Assembly: GCA_964518875.1 (NCBI GenBank)
Contig: CAZFHI010000025.1
Location: 1 to 27,758, forward strand
Length of the DNA stretch: 27,758 nucleotides
Source: DTU024 sp964518875
GTDB lineage: Bacteria; Bacillota; Clostridia; Christensenellales; Aristaeellaceae
Reading direction: 5' to 3'
Part shown: positions 15,234 to 23,174 of the stretch, piece by piece
Numbering within the stretch: the first letter of the stretch is position 1
Layout: each line of letters opens with the position of its first letter
Notes under the pieces: model-generated
Seen by the model: the letters and a program-made list of their open reading frames with translations, nothing else
Database searches by the model: none
Told to the model about the DNA's origin: nothing
Made by a program: the position numbers and the translations under genes

Positions 15234-16007
15234 TCAGGATTCAATTCCGTATATAGCGCAGGCGTTGTTAAACGTCAGGTTCGCTATGTGTTCAGGCGTA
15301 GTTTCTCTAAGCCCTGCAATAAATTCACAAACATAGCGCACATTTGCAGGCTCGTTTCTCTGCCCTCTCTTTGGAACAGGGCTCAGATAAGGGCTGTCTG
15401 TTTCTATCAGAAGCCTGTCAGAAGGTATAAATTTTGCAGCTTCCTTAAGCTTTTTAGCGTTTTTAAACGTTACTGATCCTGCAAACGAGATATAAAACCC
15501 CATATCGAGATACGTTTTTGCGCTTTCAACGCTTCCTGAATAGCAGTGAAGTATGCCGCCAGGAAGGCGCCGCCTGCGGTTATTTAATATTTCAATAGCC
15601 GCTCCGTGCGCTTCCCTTATATGCAGAACGACCGGCTTGTTCAGCGTGTAAGCTAATTCAAGCTGTTCGTCAAAAACCTTTTTTTGTATTTCGCGCGGCG
15701 AATTATCGTAATAAAAGTCTAAGCCTATTTCGCCTATGGCGACGCATTTTTTATAAGAAGCAATTTTTTTAAGCTGGTCAATATAATCCGCATCAACATT
15801 TTCCGCTTCATGCGGGTGCACACCGCAGGCTGAAAATATAAACGAATATTTATCGCACAATTTTTGTATATCCATAGACGAGTCTATGTCGCTGCCTGCG
15901 CACGTGCAGTATTTTATACCTGCATCCTGTAAATTTTTTATTACCTGCTGCCTGTCTGTATCGAATTTCGCATCTTCAATATGGCAATGGCTGTCAAAAA
16001 GCGCCAT
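15234..16007 (-). CDS. tatD: TatD-family metal-dependent hydrolase/DNase
   Basis: TIM-barrel metal-dependent deoxyribonuclease of 257 aa, a standard length. Metal ligands are visible in order: 'DSHCHIED' (HxH), 'IGEIGLDFYY' (Glu), 'VVLHIREA' (His), 'LHCYSG' (His) and 'ETDSPYLSPVP' (Asp), followed by 'GQRNEPANVRYV', all diagnostic. The ATG overlaps the metG stop by one base (TGATG), so the two are co-translated. metG-tatD pairs are common in Bacillota, including the B. subtilis metS-yabD region. No clear terminator follows; the maf promoter begins within about 60 nt. Confidence 0.95.
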   Translation of the reverse strand: MALFDSHCHIEDAKFDTDRQQVIKNLQDAGIKYCTCAGSDIDSSMDIQKLCDKYSFIFSACGVHPHEAENVDADYIDQLKKIASYKKCVAIGEIGLDFYYDNSPREIQKKVFDEQLELAYTLNKPVVLHIREAHGAAIEILNNRRRRLPGGILHCYSGSVESAKTYLDMGFYISFAGSVTFKNAKKLKEAAKFIPSDRLLIETDSPYLSPVPKRGQRNEPANVRYVCEFIAGLRETTPEHIANLTFNNACAIYGIES

Positions 16008-17965
16008 CAGTTTATAACAGAACCGCCAGGCACATCGTTTAGCACCGTTAAAGCGGATAATGCGCTTCCGTCATCAGAAGCGGCGGACAGTATCATTCCT
16101 TGAGATTCTATGCCAAATATTTTGCGAGGTTCCAAATTTGCAATAATCACAAGCTTTTTCCCTACGAGCTCTTCAGGTTTGTAGTAAGATGCAATGCCAG
16201 ATACGATAGTGCGGGTTTCATCTCCCAGTGAAACCTTAAACTGCAGCAGCTTGTCGCTCTTTGGCACTTTTTTGCATTCTAAAACTTCCGCAGTTTTAAT
16301 ATCAAGCTTTTCAAAGTCCTGTATGCTGACTATCGGCTTCTTATTTTCAGGTTTGCTATGCGCTTGTTTTTTAGCGGGATTAAGCTTTTCATTTTCTTCA
16401 TTAAGGGCTTTAAGTTCTTTTTCCACATCAAGGCGCGGGAAAAGAGCTTCTTTTTTATATACCTTGCCGCCAGGCTTTAATCCTCCAAAGCTCTTAAGCG
16501 ATTCCCATGTCCAGAGCTCGGCGTCTTTTGCTCCTATCTGTTCGAATATCTTTTCAGGCGTGTTTGGCATAAACGGCTGAATCAACGCCGCTATAAAGCG
16601 AAGCCCTTCAGCAAGAACATATAAAACAGTGCCTAAGCGTTCTTTTTTATCCGGATTTTTTCCAAGTATCCAAGGTTTTGTTATATCTATATAGCGGTTA
16701 AGCTCGCTTATAACGCGCCATATTTCTGTCAAAGCCTGCGAAAACTGCAGCTTGTCCATCTCTTGCTCCGCTTTTCCTGGAAGAGCAATGATTTGATCTA
16801 TTAAAGCCTTGTCTTCATCAAGATAATCGGAAGGCGCCGGCAAAACTCCGTCAAAATATTTTTCTATCATGGCACAGCTGCGGCTTAAAAGATTGCCAAA
16901 GTCGTTAGCTAAGTCTGAATTAATGCGGTTAATCAGAGATTCGTTCGTATAATTTCCGTCTGCGCCGAATGGCATTTCACGCATTAGATAATAGCGCAAA
17001 GCGTCCGCGCCGTATCTTGCGATAATAGGCTGAGGATAAGCGACGTTGCCCTTTGACTTGCTCATTTTATCGTTCCCGAATAAAAGCCAGCCATGCGCAA
17101 AAACCTGCTTTGGCAAAGGAAGATCCAGGGCATGCAAAAGTATAGGCCAGTATATTGTATGGAAACGCACAATTTCCTTGCCTACAAGCTGCACATCAGG
17201 CGGCCAGAACGCGCGCATAAGTTCATCGTTATCTGTGCCGTAGCCTAATGCTGTTAAGTAGTTTGAAAGAGCGTCTATCCAGACATATATTACGTGCTTG
17301 TCGTCAAAGTCTACCGGTACGCCCCACTTAAACGAAGTCCTGCTTACGGCAAGGTCCTGAAGGCCAGGGCGCAAAAAGTTGTTTAGCATTTCGTTTGCCC
17401 TGCTTACAGGCTGTATAAATTCAGGATGCTTCTCTATGTAATCTATAAGCCAGTCCTGATATTTGCTCGTTTTAAAAAAGTAGCTTTCTTCTTCTACAAG
17501 CTCTGTCGGCCTGCCGCAGTCCGGGCACAAACCACCTTCAAGAAGCTGTGTTTTTGTCCAGAAGGCTTCGCACTGCATGCAGTACTGCCCCTCGTATTTG
17601 CCTTTATATATATCCCCCTGTTCAAAAAGCCTGCGGAAAATTTTCTGAACTACTTTTATATGGCGCTCGTCCGTCGTGCGTATGAAGTCGTTATATTCAA
17701 TGTCCATAAGCTTCCAAAGCTCTTTGGTGTCTTCAACGATGGCGTCAACATATTCTTTAGGCGTTTCGCCTGCTTCTTTAGCCTTTTTTTCTATTTTTTG
17801 ACCATGCTCGTCTGTGCCTGTCAAAAAGAAAGTCTTATACCCCGTAAGCTTTTTAAAGCGCGCCATAGTGTCCGCTGCAACGGTTGTATAAGTATGCCCT
17901 ATGTGCATTTTACCGCTCGGGTAGTAGATAGGTGTAGTAATGTAAAATGTTTTTTCCTGTGGCAT
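16007..17965 (-). CDS. metG: Methionine--tRNA ligase
   Basis: Charges tRNA-Met and initiator tRNA. From the ATG at 17965 it is 652 aa: the HIGH motif at residues 21-24 in 'PSGKMHIGHTY', a zinc-binding insert with two CxxC pairs ('CMQC' and 'CPDC'), the 'KMSKSKGN' loop, an anticodon-binding helical domain, a Lys-rich linker, and a C-terminal tRNA-binding domain ('IQDFEKLDIKTAEVLECKKV' and following). The frame runs on to 18106, but those 47 extra codons cross the promoter at 17997-18025 and lack homology, so the shorter start is right. A GGAAGGG site lies about 11 nt before it. No T-box-like leader fits in the roughly 25-nt untranslated region. Confidence 0.97.
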   Translation of the reverse strand: MPQEKTFYITTPIYYPSGKMHIGHTYTTVAADTMARFKKLTGYKTFFLTGTDEHGQKIEKKAKEAGETPKEYVDAIVEDTKELWKLMDIEYNDFIRTTDERHIKVVQKIFRRLFEQGDIYKGKYEGQYCMQCEAFWTKTQLLEGGLCPDCGRPTELVEEESYFFKTSKYQDWLIDYIEKHPEFIQPVSRANEMLNNFLRPGLQDLAVSRTSFKWGVPVDFDDKHVIYVWIDALSNYLTALGYGTDNDELMRAFWPPDVQLVGKEIVRFHTIYWPILLHALDLPLPKQVFAHGWLLFGNDKMSKSKGNVAYPQPIIARYGADALRYYLMREMPFGADGNYTNESLINRINSDLANDFGNLLSRSCAMIEKYFDGVLPAPSDYLDEDKALIDQIIALPGKAEQEMDKLQFSQALTEIWRVISELNRYIDITKPWILGKNPDKKERLGTVLYVLAEGLRFIAALIQPFMPNTPEKIFEQIGAKDAELWTWESLKSFGGLKPGGKVYKKEALFPRLDVEKELKALNEENEKLNPAKKQAHSKPENKKPIVSIQDFEKLDIKTAEVLECKKVPKSDKLLQFKVSLGDETRTIVSGIASYYKPEELVGKKLVIIANLEPRKIFGIESQGMILSAASDDGSALSALTVLNDVPGGSVIN

Positions 17966-17996
17966 AAAAGCAAAGTCCCTTCCTTTCTCAGGGCAT

Positions 17997-18025
17997 ATTA
18001 TACGGTTACATTCTATCAAGGTCAA
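17997..18025 (-). promoter_or_regulatory. metG-tatD promoter
   Basis: On the minus strand, -35 TTGACC (18020-18025), a 17-bp spacer and a perfect -10 TATAAT (17997-18002). Transcription would start near 17990, about 25 nt before the metG ATG at 17965. This rules out the longer metG reading frame as the main product. Confidence 0.85.
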
Positions 18026-18046
18026 GTTTGTTATTTCTTGTAATTG

Positions 18047-18075
18047 TTGAAATAACCACGACATTATTGTATAAT
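18047..18075 (+). promoter_or_regulatory. Promoter of the darA-holB-ricT operon
   Basis: -35 TTGAAA (18047-18052), a 17-bp spacer and a perfect -10 TATAAT (18070-18075). The start of transcription would be near 18082. It is divergent from the metG promoter, with the two -35 elements about 21 bp apart, so the two polymerases may compete. The AAGGAGG site of the first gene is at 18111-18117. Confidence 0.87.
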
Positions 18076-18125
18076 TATTATGTAGTTCGAATACAAGTGT
18101 TTTCATATATAAGGAGGAACATTTT

Positions 18126-18455
18126 ATGAAGCTTATTATAGCAATAGTTCAGGACGAGGACTCGTCCCGCCTTGTTTCTACGCTTATGGATGATGGCTTC
18201 AGCGTTACCAAGCTCGCTACCACAGGGGGCTTTCTAAAAGCGGGCAATACTACGCTTTTAATAGGCGTAGAAGACGAAAAAGAAAAAGCGTGTCTTGAAA
18301 TAATAGAAAAAGTGTGCAAAAGCCGGAAGCAAATTGCTACATCCCCTATATCCCTTGGAGGAGCAAACGGAATGTACTCCACATACCCTATAGAGGTTAC
18401 GGTCGGCGGCGCCACTGTATTTGTTTTAAACATTGAGGAGTTTATTAAAATTTAA
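18126..18455 (+). CDS. darA: Cyclic-di-AMP receptor, PII-like (DarA/PstA family)
   Basis: Small cytoplasmic trimeric PII-like protein of 109 aa that binds c-di-AMP in the known family (YaaQ/PstA/DarA). The start 'MKLIIAIVQDEDSSRLVSTL', the central 'KLATTGGFLKAGNTTLLIGVED' and the end 'VGGATVFVLNIEEF' are hallmarks. The full family length is present. An AAGGAGG site lies 8 nt before the ATG. It leads the operon with holB and ricT, the same order as B. subtilis yaaQ-(yaaR)-holB-yaaT; yaaR and tmk are missing here. The downstream partner of DarA is not known from sequence. Confidence 0.93.
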   Translation: MKLIIAIVQDEDSSRLVSTLMDDGFSVTKLATTGGFLKAGNTTLLIGVEDEKEKACLEIIEKVCKSRKQIATSPISLGGANGMYSTYPIEVTVGGATVFVLNIEEFIKI

Positions 18456-18460
18456 TTTTC

Positions 18461-19396
18461 ATGCAGACTCTCGCCTCGTTTTTAAGTATAAATCAGCAGC
18501 TGACTAGCGCTATACATTCTTTTCAAACAGAGGGCCTGCCGCATTCGCTTCTTATATCAGGCCAAAAAGGCACGGGAAAATCCACGCTAGCCCTTCTGCT
18601 TTCACAGATGGTTCTTTGTTCATCAGACGCACAAAGCAGGCCATGCGGAACATGCAGCAACTGCATCAGGGTTGCGTCTTACGCGCACCCCTCGTTTTTA
18701 ACAGTTGGCCTGGACAGAAAGGAGAGCTCTGTTAAAATAGAAGATATACGCGGCATAGTAGAAAAACTGTCGCGTTACAGCATAGAAAGCGGGAAAAGAG
18801 TCGTACTGCTGCTCGATGCCGACAGAATGACGGTTCAGGCGCAGAACGCTCTTCTTAAGTCCCTTGAAGAACCGGATATGCAAACCCATTTCATTCTTAC
18901 ATCAAGCAGCAGGCAAAATTTACTGCCTACAGTGCTTTCGCGCTGCCTGCAAATAAGCATGCCGCTTTGGAGCGAAGAACAAATATATAATTTTTTGCTA
19001 AAAGAAAATATTAAAGACGCAAAAAACATAGCTTCATTAAGCGAAGGGTCCATTGGAAAAGCTTTGCGCTATTCAAGCGATAACAGGCTTCACGAAATTA
19101 TCTCATTAATTGATCAAACCATAGACAAGACTAAGCATCTTAGCGAAATTCCAGTTTTATCCGCCGAATGGAAAAATTTAAAAGACGAAGCGGAGCTGGT
19201 TATAGACATTCTTGAAAGCCGCTGCAATAAATATCTTAAAAAAACAAGCGATAAGCAAAGAATATTGCAGTTAAATAAAATGCTCGATAGTCTTATACAG
19301 GCGCAGAAACTGCTTAAAAGCAACGTATCATGGCAGGCCGTTGCGGACTACTTATTATTTCATATATTGGAGGATATAAATTCATGCCATCAGTAA
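18461..19396 (+). CDS. holB: DNA polymerase III delta' subunit
   Basis: Clamp-loader subunit, 311 aa, AAA+ fold. It carries a Walker A 'GQKGTGKST' (34-42), a four-Cys zinc module (C53, C62, C65, C68), 'ALLKSLEEPDMQTHFIL' and the 'SRC' sensor motif in 'TVLSRCLQI'. DnaX (gamma/tau) is similar but much longer and lacks this context, so delta' is the better call. The ATG lies 5 nt after the darA stop and has no obvious adjacent Shine-Dalgarno sequence, which suggests coupling to darA translation. Its 3' end overlaps ricT by 13 nt. Confidence 0.92.
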   Translation: MQTLASFLSINQQLTSAIHSFQTEGLPHSLLISGQKGTGKSTLALLLSQMVLCSSDAQSRPCGTCSNCIRVASYAHPSFLTVGLDRKESSVKIEDIRGIVEKLSRYSIESGKRVVLLLDADRMTVQAQNALLKSLEEPDMQTHFILTSSSRQNLLPTVLSRCLQISMPLWSEEQIYNFLLKENIKDAKNIASLSEGSIGKALRYSSDNRLHEIISLIDQTIDKTKHLSEIPVLSAEWKNLKDEAELVIDILESRCNKYLKKTSDKQRILQLNKMLDSLIQAQKLLKSNVSWQAVADYLLFHILEDINSCHQ

Positions 19397-20250
19397 TAGG
19401 CGTTCGTTTCAAGAACGCCGGAAAACTATATTATTTCGATCCAGGTAAGCTTTGGGCAACCGCAGGCGATGCCGTAATAGTTGAAACAGCAAGAGGCATA
19501 GAATATGCTGAAGTCGTTACAGGCATTTGCGAGGTACCGGAAGATAAAATACAAACACCTTTGAAAAAGGTTATACGCACGGCAACCGCGGCGGACGCGC
19601 TGCGGCAGGAAGAAATAAAGCGCTGCGAAGAAGAAGCTTTTACAATCTGCCAGCAAAAAATAGAAGAGCACGGCCTTAAAATGAAGCTTGTTCAAGTAGA
19701 ATACACTTTTGATGCAAAAAAGCTTATAGCTTACTTTACCGCAAACGGCCGCGTCGATTTCAGAGCGCTTGTAAAAGATTTAGCCAGCGTTTTTCATATA
19801 CGTATAGAGCTCAGGCAGATAGGCGTCCGCGACGAAGCCAAAATGCTCGGGCTCTTAGGGCCATGCGGCAGACCTTTGTGCTGCTCCAAGTTTCTGGGGG
19901 ATTTTGAACCCGTTTCCATTAAAATGGCAAAGGAACAAAACCTTTCATTAAATCCAAGCAAAATTTCCGGCGTCTGCGGAAGGCTTATGTGCTGCCTTAA
20001 GTTTGAAGAAAATTTCTATGAACAGACCCGTAAAAAAATGCCTAAGATAGGCAAAGAGGTATTAACGCCGGACGGAGAAGGCGTTGTTAAAGATATAAAC
20101 ATTCTTAAAGAAACAGTAAGCGTTTCAATAAAGCTGGACGGAAAAGACGATTCCTCCGAAACACGCGAATATTCTATTGAAGATATTAAGAAAATATCCG
20201 CTCCAAAGAAGCAGAAGACATTGCATGAGAAAAGCGAAGAAAATAATTAG
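19384..20250 (+). CDS. ricT: PSP1-domain protein RicT (YaaT), Fe-S Y-complex subunit
   Basis: Member of the PSP1 family; in B. subtilis RicT with RicA and RicF forms a complex carrying [4Fe-4S] clusters that directs mRNA maturation by RNase Y and affects sporulation, competence and biofilm. From the ATG at 19384 it is 288 aa, with 'VGVRDEAKMLGLLGPCGRPLCC'-type sequence and two Cys groups (C161, C166, C167 and C198, C203, C204). The frame opens at 19330, but the ATG at 19384 has GGAGG about 9 nt upstream and begins with the conserved 'MPSVIGVRFKNAGKLYYFDP'. It starts inside the end of holB. A Lys/Glu-rich tail follows the domain. It ends convergently with the next gene, sharing 4 nt. Confidence 0.93.
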   Translation: MPSVIGVRFKNAGKLYYFDPGKLWATAGDAVIVETARGIEYAEVVTGICEVPEDKIQTPLKKVIRTATAADALRQEEIKRCEEEAFTICQQKIEEHGLKMKLVQVEYTFDAKKLIAYFTANGRVDFRALVKDLASVFHIRIELRQIGVRDEAKMLGLLGPCGRPLCCSKFLGDFEPVSIKMAKEQNLSLNPSKISGVCGRLMCCLKFEENFYEQTRKKMPKIGKEVLTPDGEGVVKDINILKETVSVSIKLDGKDDSSETREYSIEDIKKISAPKKQKTLHEKSEENN

Positions 20251-21926
20251 TCAGATTTTTCTCTCGTAAATTCTTCAGCTACAAAGCCTTCCGCTGCATC
20301 CGTCCTTACTTTAATCCATCCATCAGGCAGCTTTTCTACTACGGCAAGTTCCTGTCCATAGAAAAGCTGCATTTTTATTTTTGAAGAAAGGCTTGGCTCA
20401 GTCCTTAAATTAAGAGTGGAATTTTTGTTTATGTTTGAAACCACCACTACCTGCTCGCCGTTTTTTGCATTAAGCGGCATAAGAGTAGGGCGCGGCGTTG
20501 CAGTCGGCGGCGGCCCGGGAGTAGTTAAAAACTCGGCAGCTAATGTTTCCTGCGGCTCAGCGTCTGCCAAAACCGTTTTTTTGATTTTTGTACCCGGATA
20601 ATAAAAATCCAGTATTTCCCTGTATGTTTTGTTGTATTTGCCCGCCATCTGCTCTGCCCCGCGCTGGCTCATGCCTACGCCGTGCCCAAAGCGTCTCGCT
20701 GAAATTATATAAGCCGTATCTGTTTCCTCAACGCTTATTATTTCGTTATTTTTGCTGTTTATAGAAATATCCAGGGCTGATTCTATCTGATTATAAAAAG
20801 GGATAAGCACTGTAACAGGTTCATCGATACGGCTGGCCTTTTCGTATGTAACAGGCTTATCTGTCGGCGCAGGCGCAGATACAATAAAATTGTTCTCTGA
20901 ATTATCATTGTTGAATAATGAAACTTCTTCATCTTTGTTTTGTAAATCTATCAGCTTTGGAGCTGTAAAAAAAGCTTCAATTTTAAAAAAGGTGTTTTCT
21001 CCGTCCGCCTTCATTTCTAAGTTTGCAATTTCATCAAGCGTTATATGCTGCTCATCCGCTATATAGCCCGCTTTTTCTATCTGCGGCAGAGCATATTTAA
21101 TAATAAGCCGCGTGAGCTTGCCGCTGTCTTCTCTATCTATTTTTTTTGAGACAGAAGCGGACCTTACAAGGCTTTTCGGGTTTTCAAGGTCGAACCTGTC
21201 TTCTTTGCTCTGCAGGTATCTTTCCGCCTTTCCGCCCCATACGGCTGCATTTGTTTCTGTTCTGCCACCATTGCTCGCAGTGTAATAGCACTTAGCAAAC
21301 GCATCGCCATAGTAAAGACATTCTCCTTTAGTGCTTTCTATTGCTAAAAAGCTGTTCTTATATTCTCTGTTTTTACCCCTGAACACCTGATCGTTGGTGT
21401 TGTCCTCAACGTCATAATATGAATTTGCGTTTATGTTCGCTCTCGCGTATGTCCTCGCGGCTACAGCCTGCGCTTTAAGCGCTTCAATTGGAAAGCTGTC
21501 GCTCATTTCATACGGGACAACGCCCTGCAGATAGTTTTCAACAGGAATTTGAAGCACCGCTAAAATGCCGTCATTCTGAGCGCTAAGCTTTAATGAACCT
21601 TCGTACAGCTGTAAACGATATTGCAGCCTTAAGCCGTTTTCATTATCAGAATTTTCTGCAACGCGTTTAAATACAATTTCTTTTCCCGCATCATATGCCA
21701 GGCCCTCGTGGTATAGCATTAAGCCGTTTTTGCTCTTTGCGACTAATATTCCACTGCCTCGCTGGAAACTAAGTTTTTCATTTACAATATAGCTCCCGTA
21801 TACGCCTATGTGAATCATGTCCTGTATATTCAGGCTGCTTAGTTTTACTCTTATATCTGCAAGCGCGCATACGGGAATAAAAAGCAATGCCGCCAAGAGC
21901 GCAAAACAGCGTTTCTTAACAAGCAT
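20247..21926 (-). CDS. Secreted SpoIID/LytB-type lytic transglycosylase with C-terminal SH3 domain
   Basis: Envelope protein of 559 aa. A signal peptide (about 1-23, ending 'CALA') is followed by a SpoIID domain with the catalytic Glu in 'GVVPYEMSDSFPIEALKAQA' (Glu140), 'SNGGRTETNAAVWGG' and 'RRFGHGVGMSQRGAEQMA'. SpoIID enzymes cut glycan strands from which peptides have been removed, and in spore formers act in engulfment. A Pro/Thr linker then joins a bacterial SH3 domain (about 490-555; 'LNLRTEPSLSSKI', 'DGWIKVRT') likely to bind the wall. Residues about 330-370 look like a disordered insertion. B. subtilis SpoIID lacks the SH3 domain, so this could be a vegetative LytB-like enzyme. The ATG is 1 nt after the preceding gene. 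Confidence 0.88.
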   Translation of the reverse strand: MLVKKRCFALLAALLFIPVCALADIRVKLSSLNIQDMIHIGVYGSYIVNEKLSFQRGSGILVAKSKNGLMLYHEGLAYDAGKEIVFKRVAENSDNENGLRLQYRLQLYEGSLKLSAQNDGILAVLQIPVENYLQGVVPYEMSDSFPIEALKAQAVAARTYARANINANSYYDVEDNTNDQVFRGKNREYKNSFLAIESTKGECLYYGDAFAKCYYTASNGGRTETNAAVWGGKAERYLQSKEDRFDLENPKSLVRSASVSKKIDREDSGKLTRLIIKYALPQIEKAGYIADEQHITLDEIANLEMKADGENTFFKIEAFFTAPKLIDLQNKDEEVSLFNNDNSENNFIVSAPAPTDKPVTYEKASRIDEPVTVLIPFYNQIESALDISINSKNNEIISVEETDTAYIISARRFGHGVGMSQRGAEQMAGKYNKTYREILDFYYPGTKIKKTVLADAEPQETLAAEFLTTPGPPPTATPRPTLMPLNAKNGEQVVVVSNINKNSTLNLRTEPSLSSKIKMQLFYGQELAVVEKLPDGWIKVRTDAAEGFVAEEFTREKSD

Positions 21927-21927
21927 G

Positions 21928-22506
21928 TCAGCCTTTTCGCGCGAGCAGTACAGCGTATCTTATGCCGGCAAAGCGTATGGAAACGTCGTCAAAACCGGCG
22001 TTCTTAATTAAATTCATAAGTTCTTCATTTTTTGAAAACCCGAAATCCCTGTTGCTCTTTGAAAGCATAGGTATTTCCTCGCATACGAATGGAAACACAG
22101 GAAGTGAAATTATAAGCTCTCCCTTGTCGTTTATTATTCTGTAAAGTTCTTTTGAAATAGATACGGGATCCAGATATACGCCGTCGTTTCTTGTTAAAAA
22201 AACGATATCAAATGTTTTGTCGCGCCATGGTATATCATTTGCTCGCCCGTACATACATTCAAAGTCCAAATCAGTTTCACGCAGTTTTTCGAACGTATTC
22301 AAGTCGCTGCATAAAGAACAAGCGCGTATGCTGTAATTTTCTGAAATTTCTTCTATTAAAGCCGTATTATTGTTGTACAAGTCCAGTACGGCCATATTAT
22401 CGTCAAGATCCGCCCACCGCAAAGCGGCCTTCTGCTGTGCGTTCAGTATTCTTTTGGGTATAGAAAAACTCTTAACCTCTTTAATTTTGCTTGTCATCGT
22501 TTGCAT
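21928..22506 (-). CDS. Degenerate class I SAM-methyltransferase-like protein
   Basis: I do not recognise a named gene. The 192-aa protein has the class I methyltransferase order: a first strand 'MAVLDLYNNNTAL' at motif I (about 39-50), a middle 'ANDIPWRDKTFDIVFL' like the usual 'LPF.D.SFD.V' motif, 'KELYRIINDKGELIISLP', and a C-terminal 'AGFDDVSIRFAGIRYAVLLARK'. The glycine-rich E/DxGxG loop for S-adenosylmethionine is missing, so it may not be catalytic. The ATG at 22506 has an AAGGAAGG site 8 nt away; a GTG three codons earlier is too close to it. It is the first gene of a two-gene unit with the SpoIID protein, 1 nt apart. Confidence 0.62.
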   Translation of the reverse strand: MQTMTSKIKEVKSFSIPKRILNAQQKAALRWADLDDNMAVLDLYNNNTALIEEISENYSIRACSLCSDLNTFEKLRETDLDFECMYGRANDIPWRDKTFDIVFLTRNDGVYLDPVSISKELYRIINDKGELIISLPVFPFVCEEIPMLSKSNRDFGFSKNEELMNLIKNAGFDDVSIRFAGIRYAVLLARKG

Positions 22507-22537
22507 ACGCGGCACCTTCCTTCACTCATGTTATCTT

Positions 22538-22546
22538 ATTATAGCA
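22538..22546 (-). promoter_or_regulatory. Extended -10 promoter of the methyltransferase-like/SpoIID unit
   Basis: On the minus strand TGCTATAAT (22546-22538) is a perfect extended -10. There is no convincing -35. It lies about 32 nt before the chosen ATG at 22506. Confidence 0.6.
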
Positions 22547-22722
22547 TAAATAATACAATTTTGCACTATTAAATTAAATTATTTTTATAAATTTTACCAA
22601 TTTATTACAATTAGCTCTGTAAAATTTATGAATTCATAGGTTTATCGCCTGATCTTATTGAAATTATGGTTTAACCTTACAGCCGCCTGTGGAACAAAAG
22701 TTAAGGGCAATAAAATAGAAAT
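22547..22722. other. AT-rich intergenic stretch without a gene
   Basis: This spans from the promoter of the methyltransferase-like gene to the T run of the next terminator candidate. Both strands are very AT-rich. I see no reading frame with a ribosome binding site and no RNA gene. Confidence 0.55.
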
Positions 22723-22789
22723 AAAAAAACGATCGAGTTCTGCTGAAATAAATTTAGAATAAACATCTTACTGTAAAAAAACTCGATCG
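22723..22789 (-). terminator. Terminator-like inverted repeat with a long loop
   Basis: A perfect 10-bp inverted repeat (CGATCGAGTT at 22730-22739, AACTCGATCG at 22780-22789) encloses a 40-nt AT-rich loop. On the minus strand the 3' arm is followed at once by seven T (22729-22723). This would end transcripts from the opp/ApbE-like operon about 390 nt after its last stop codon. The long loop is unusual for an intrinsic terminator, so the repeat might instead be a small repeat element. Confidence 0.45.
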
Positions 22790-23174
22790 CTAAAAAAATA
22801 TAATTGATTTTTGTAAGCTTTTGTCGCGCTGATTAAAAAGGTTTTATATAAGACAATTAACAAGTTGTCAAAAGCAAACTGATTTTTTTAAACTGTCATC
22901 ATTCCCCGCTTTCTATTTTCAAAATCCAAGAATTATCGATAAAATTTGTCATTAAGGCTGAATTTGAAACATTATAACAATTTTATATATACATAATGAA
23001 TAGCTTAAATAAGACCATATCCGAATGAAAATTCAAAAAATAACTATGTCTTAAGTTTTTTAATGAAAATATAAATCGCTTACGATTTAAGCAAAAGCCG
23101 TCTTTTTATTTTAGATAAATATAAGAATACAGAGCATAAAAATTACGTTTACTTAAATAAAGCAGCATGCTTTT
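22790..23174. other. Long AT-rich untranslated stretch downstream of the ApbE-like gene
   Basis: About 385 nt with no credible gene on either strand. It holds a small 6-bp hairpin (23083-23098, loop of 4) and a weak hairpin over the stop codon (near 23159-23175). Neither is followed by a good T run on the minus strand. It would be the 3' UTR if the repeat at 22723-22789 is the terminator. Confidence 0.5.

Noticed and set aside
18007..18106. Longer N-terminus for methionyl-tRNA synthetase
   Set aside because: The added codons cross a consensus promoter and have no resemblance to the enzyme; the canonical N-terminus starts at 17965.
22507..23174. Possible tRNA, small structural RNA or CRISPR in the large AT-rich gap
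   Set aside because: No cloverleaf, no regularly spaced direct repeats and no known RNA motif could be found by eye.
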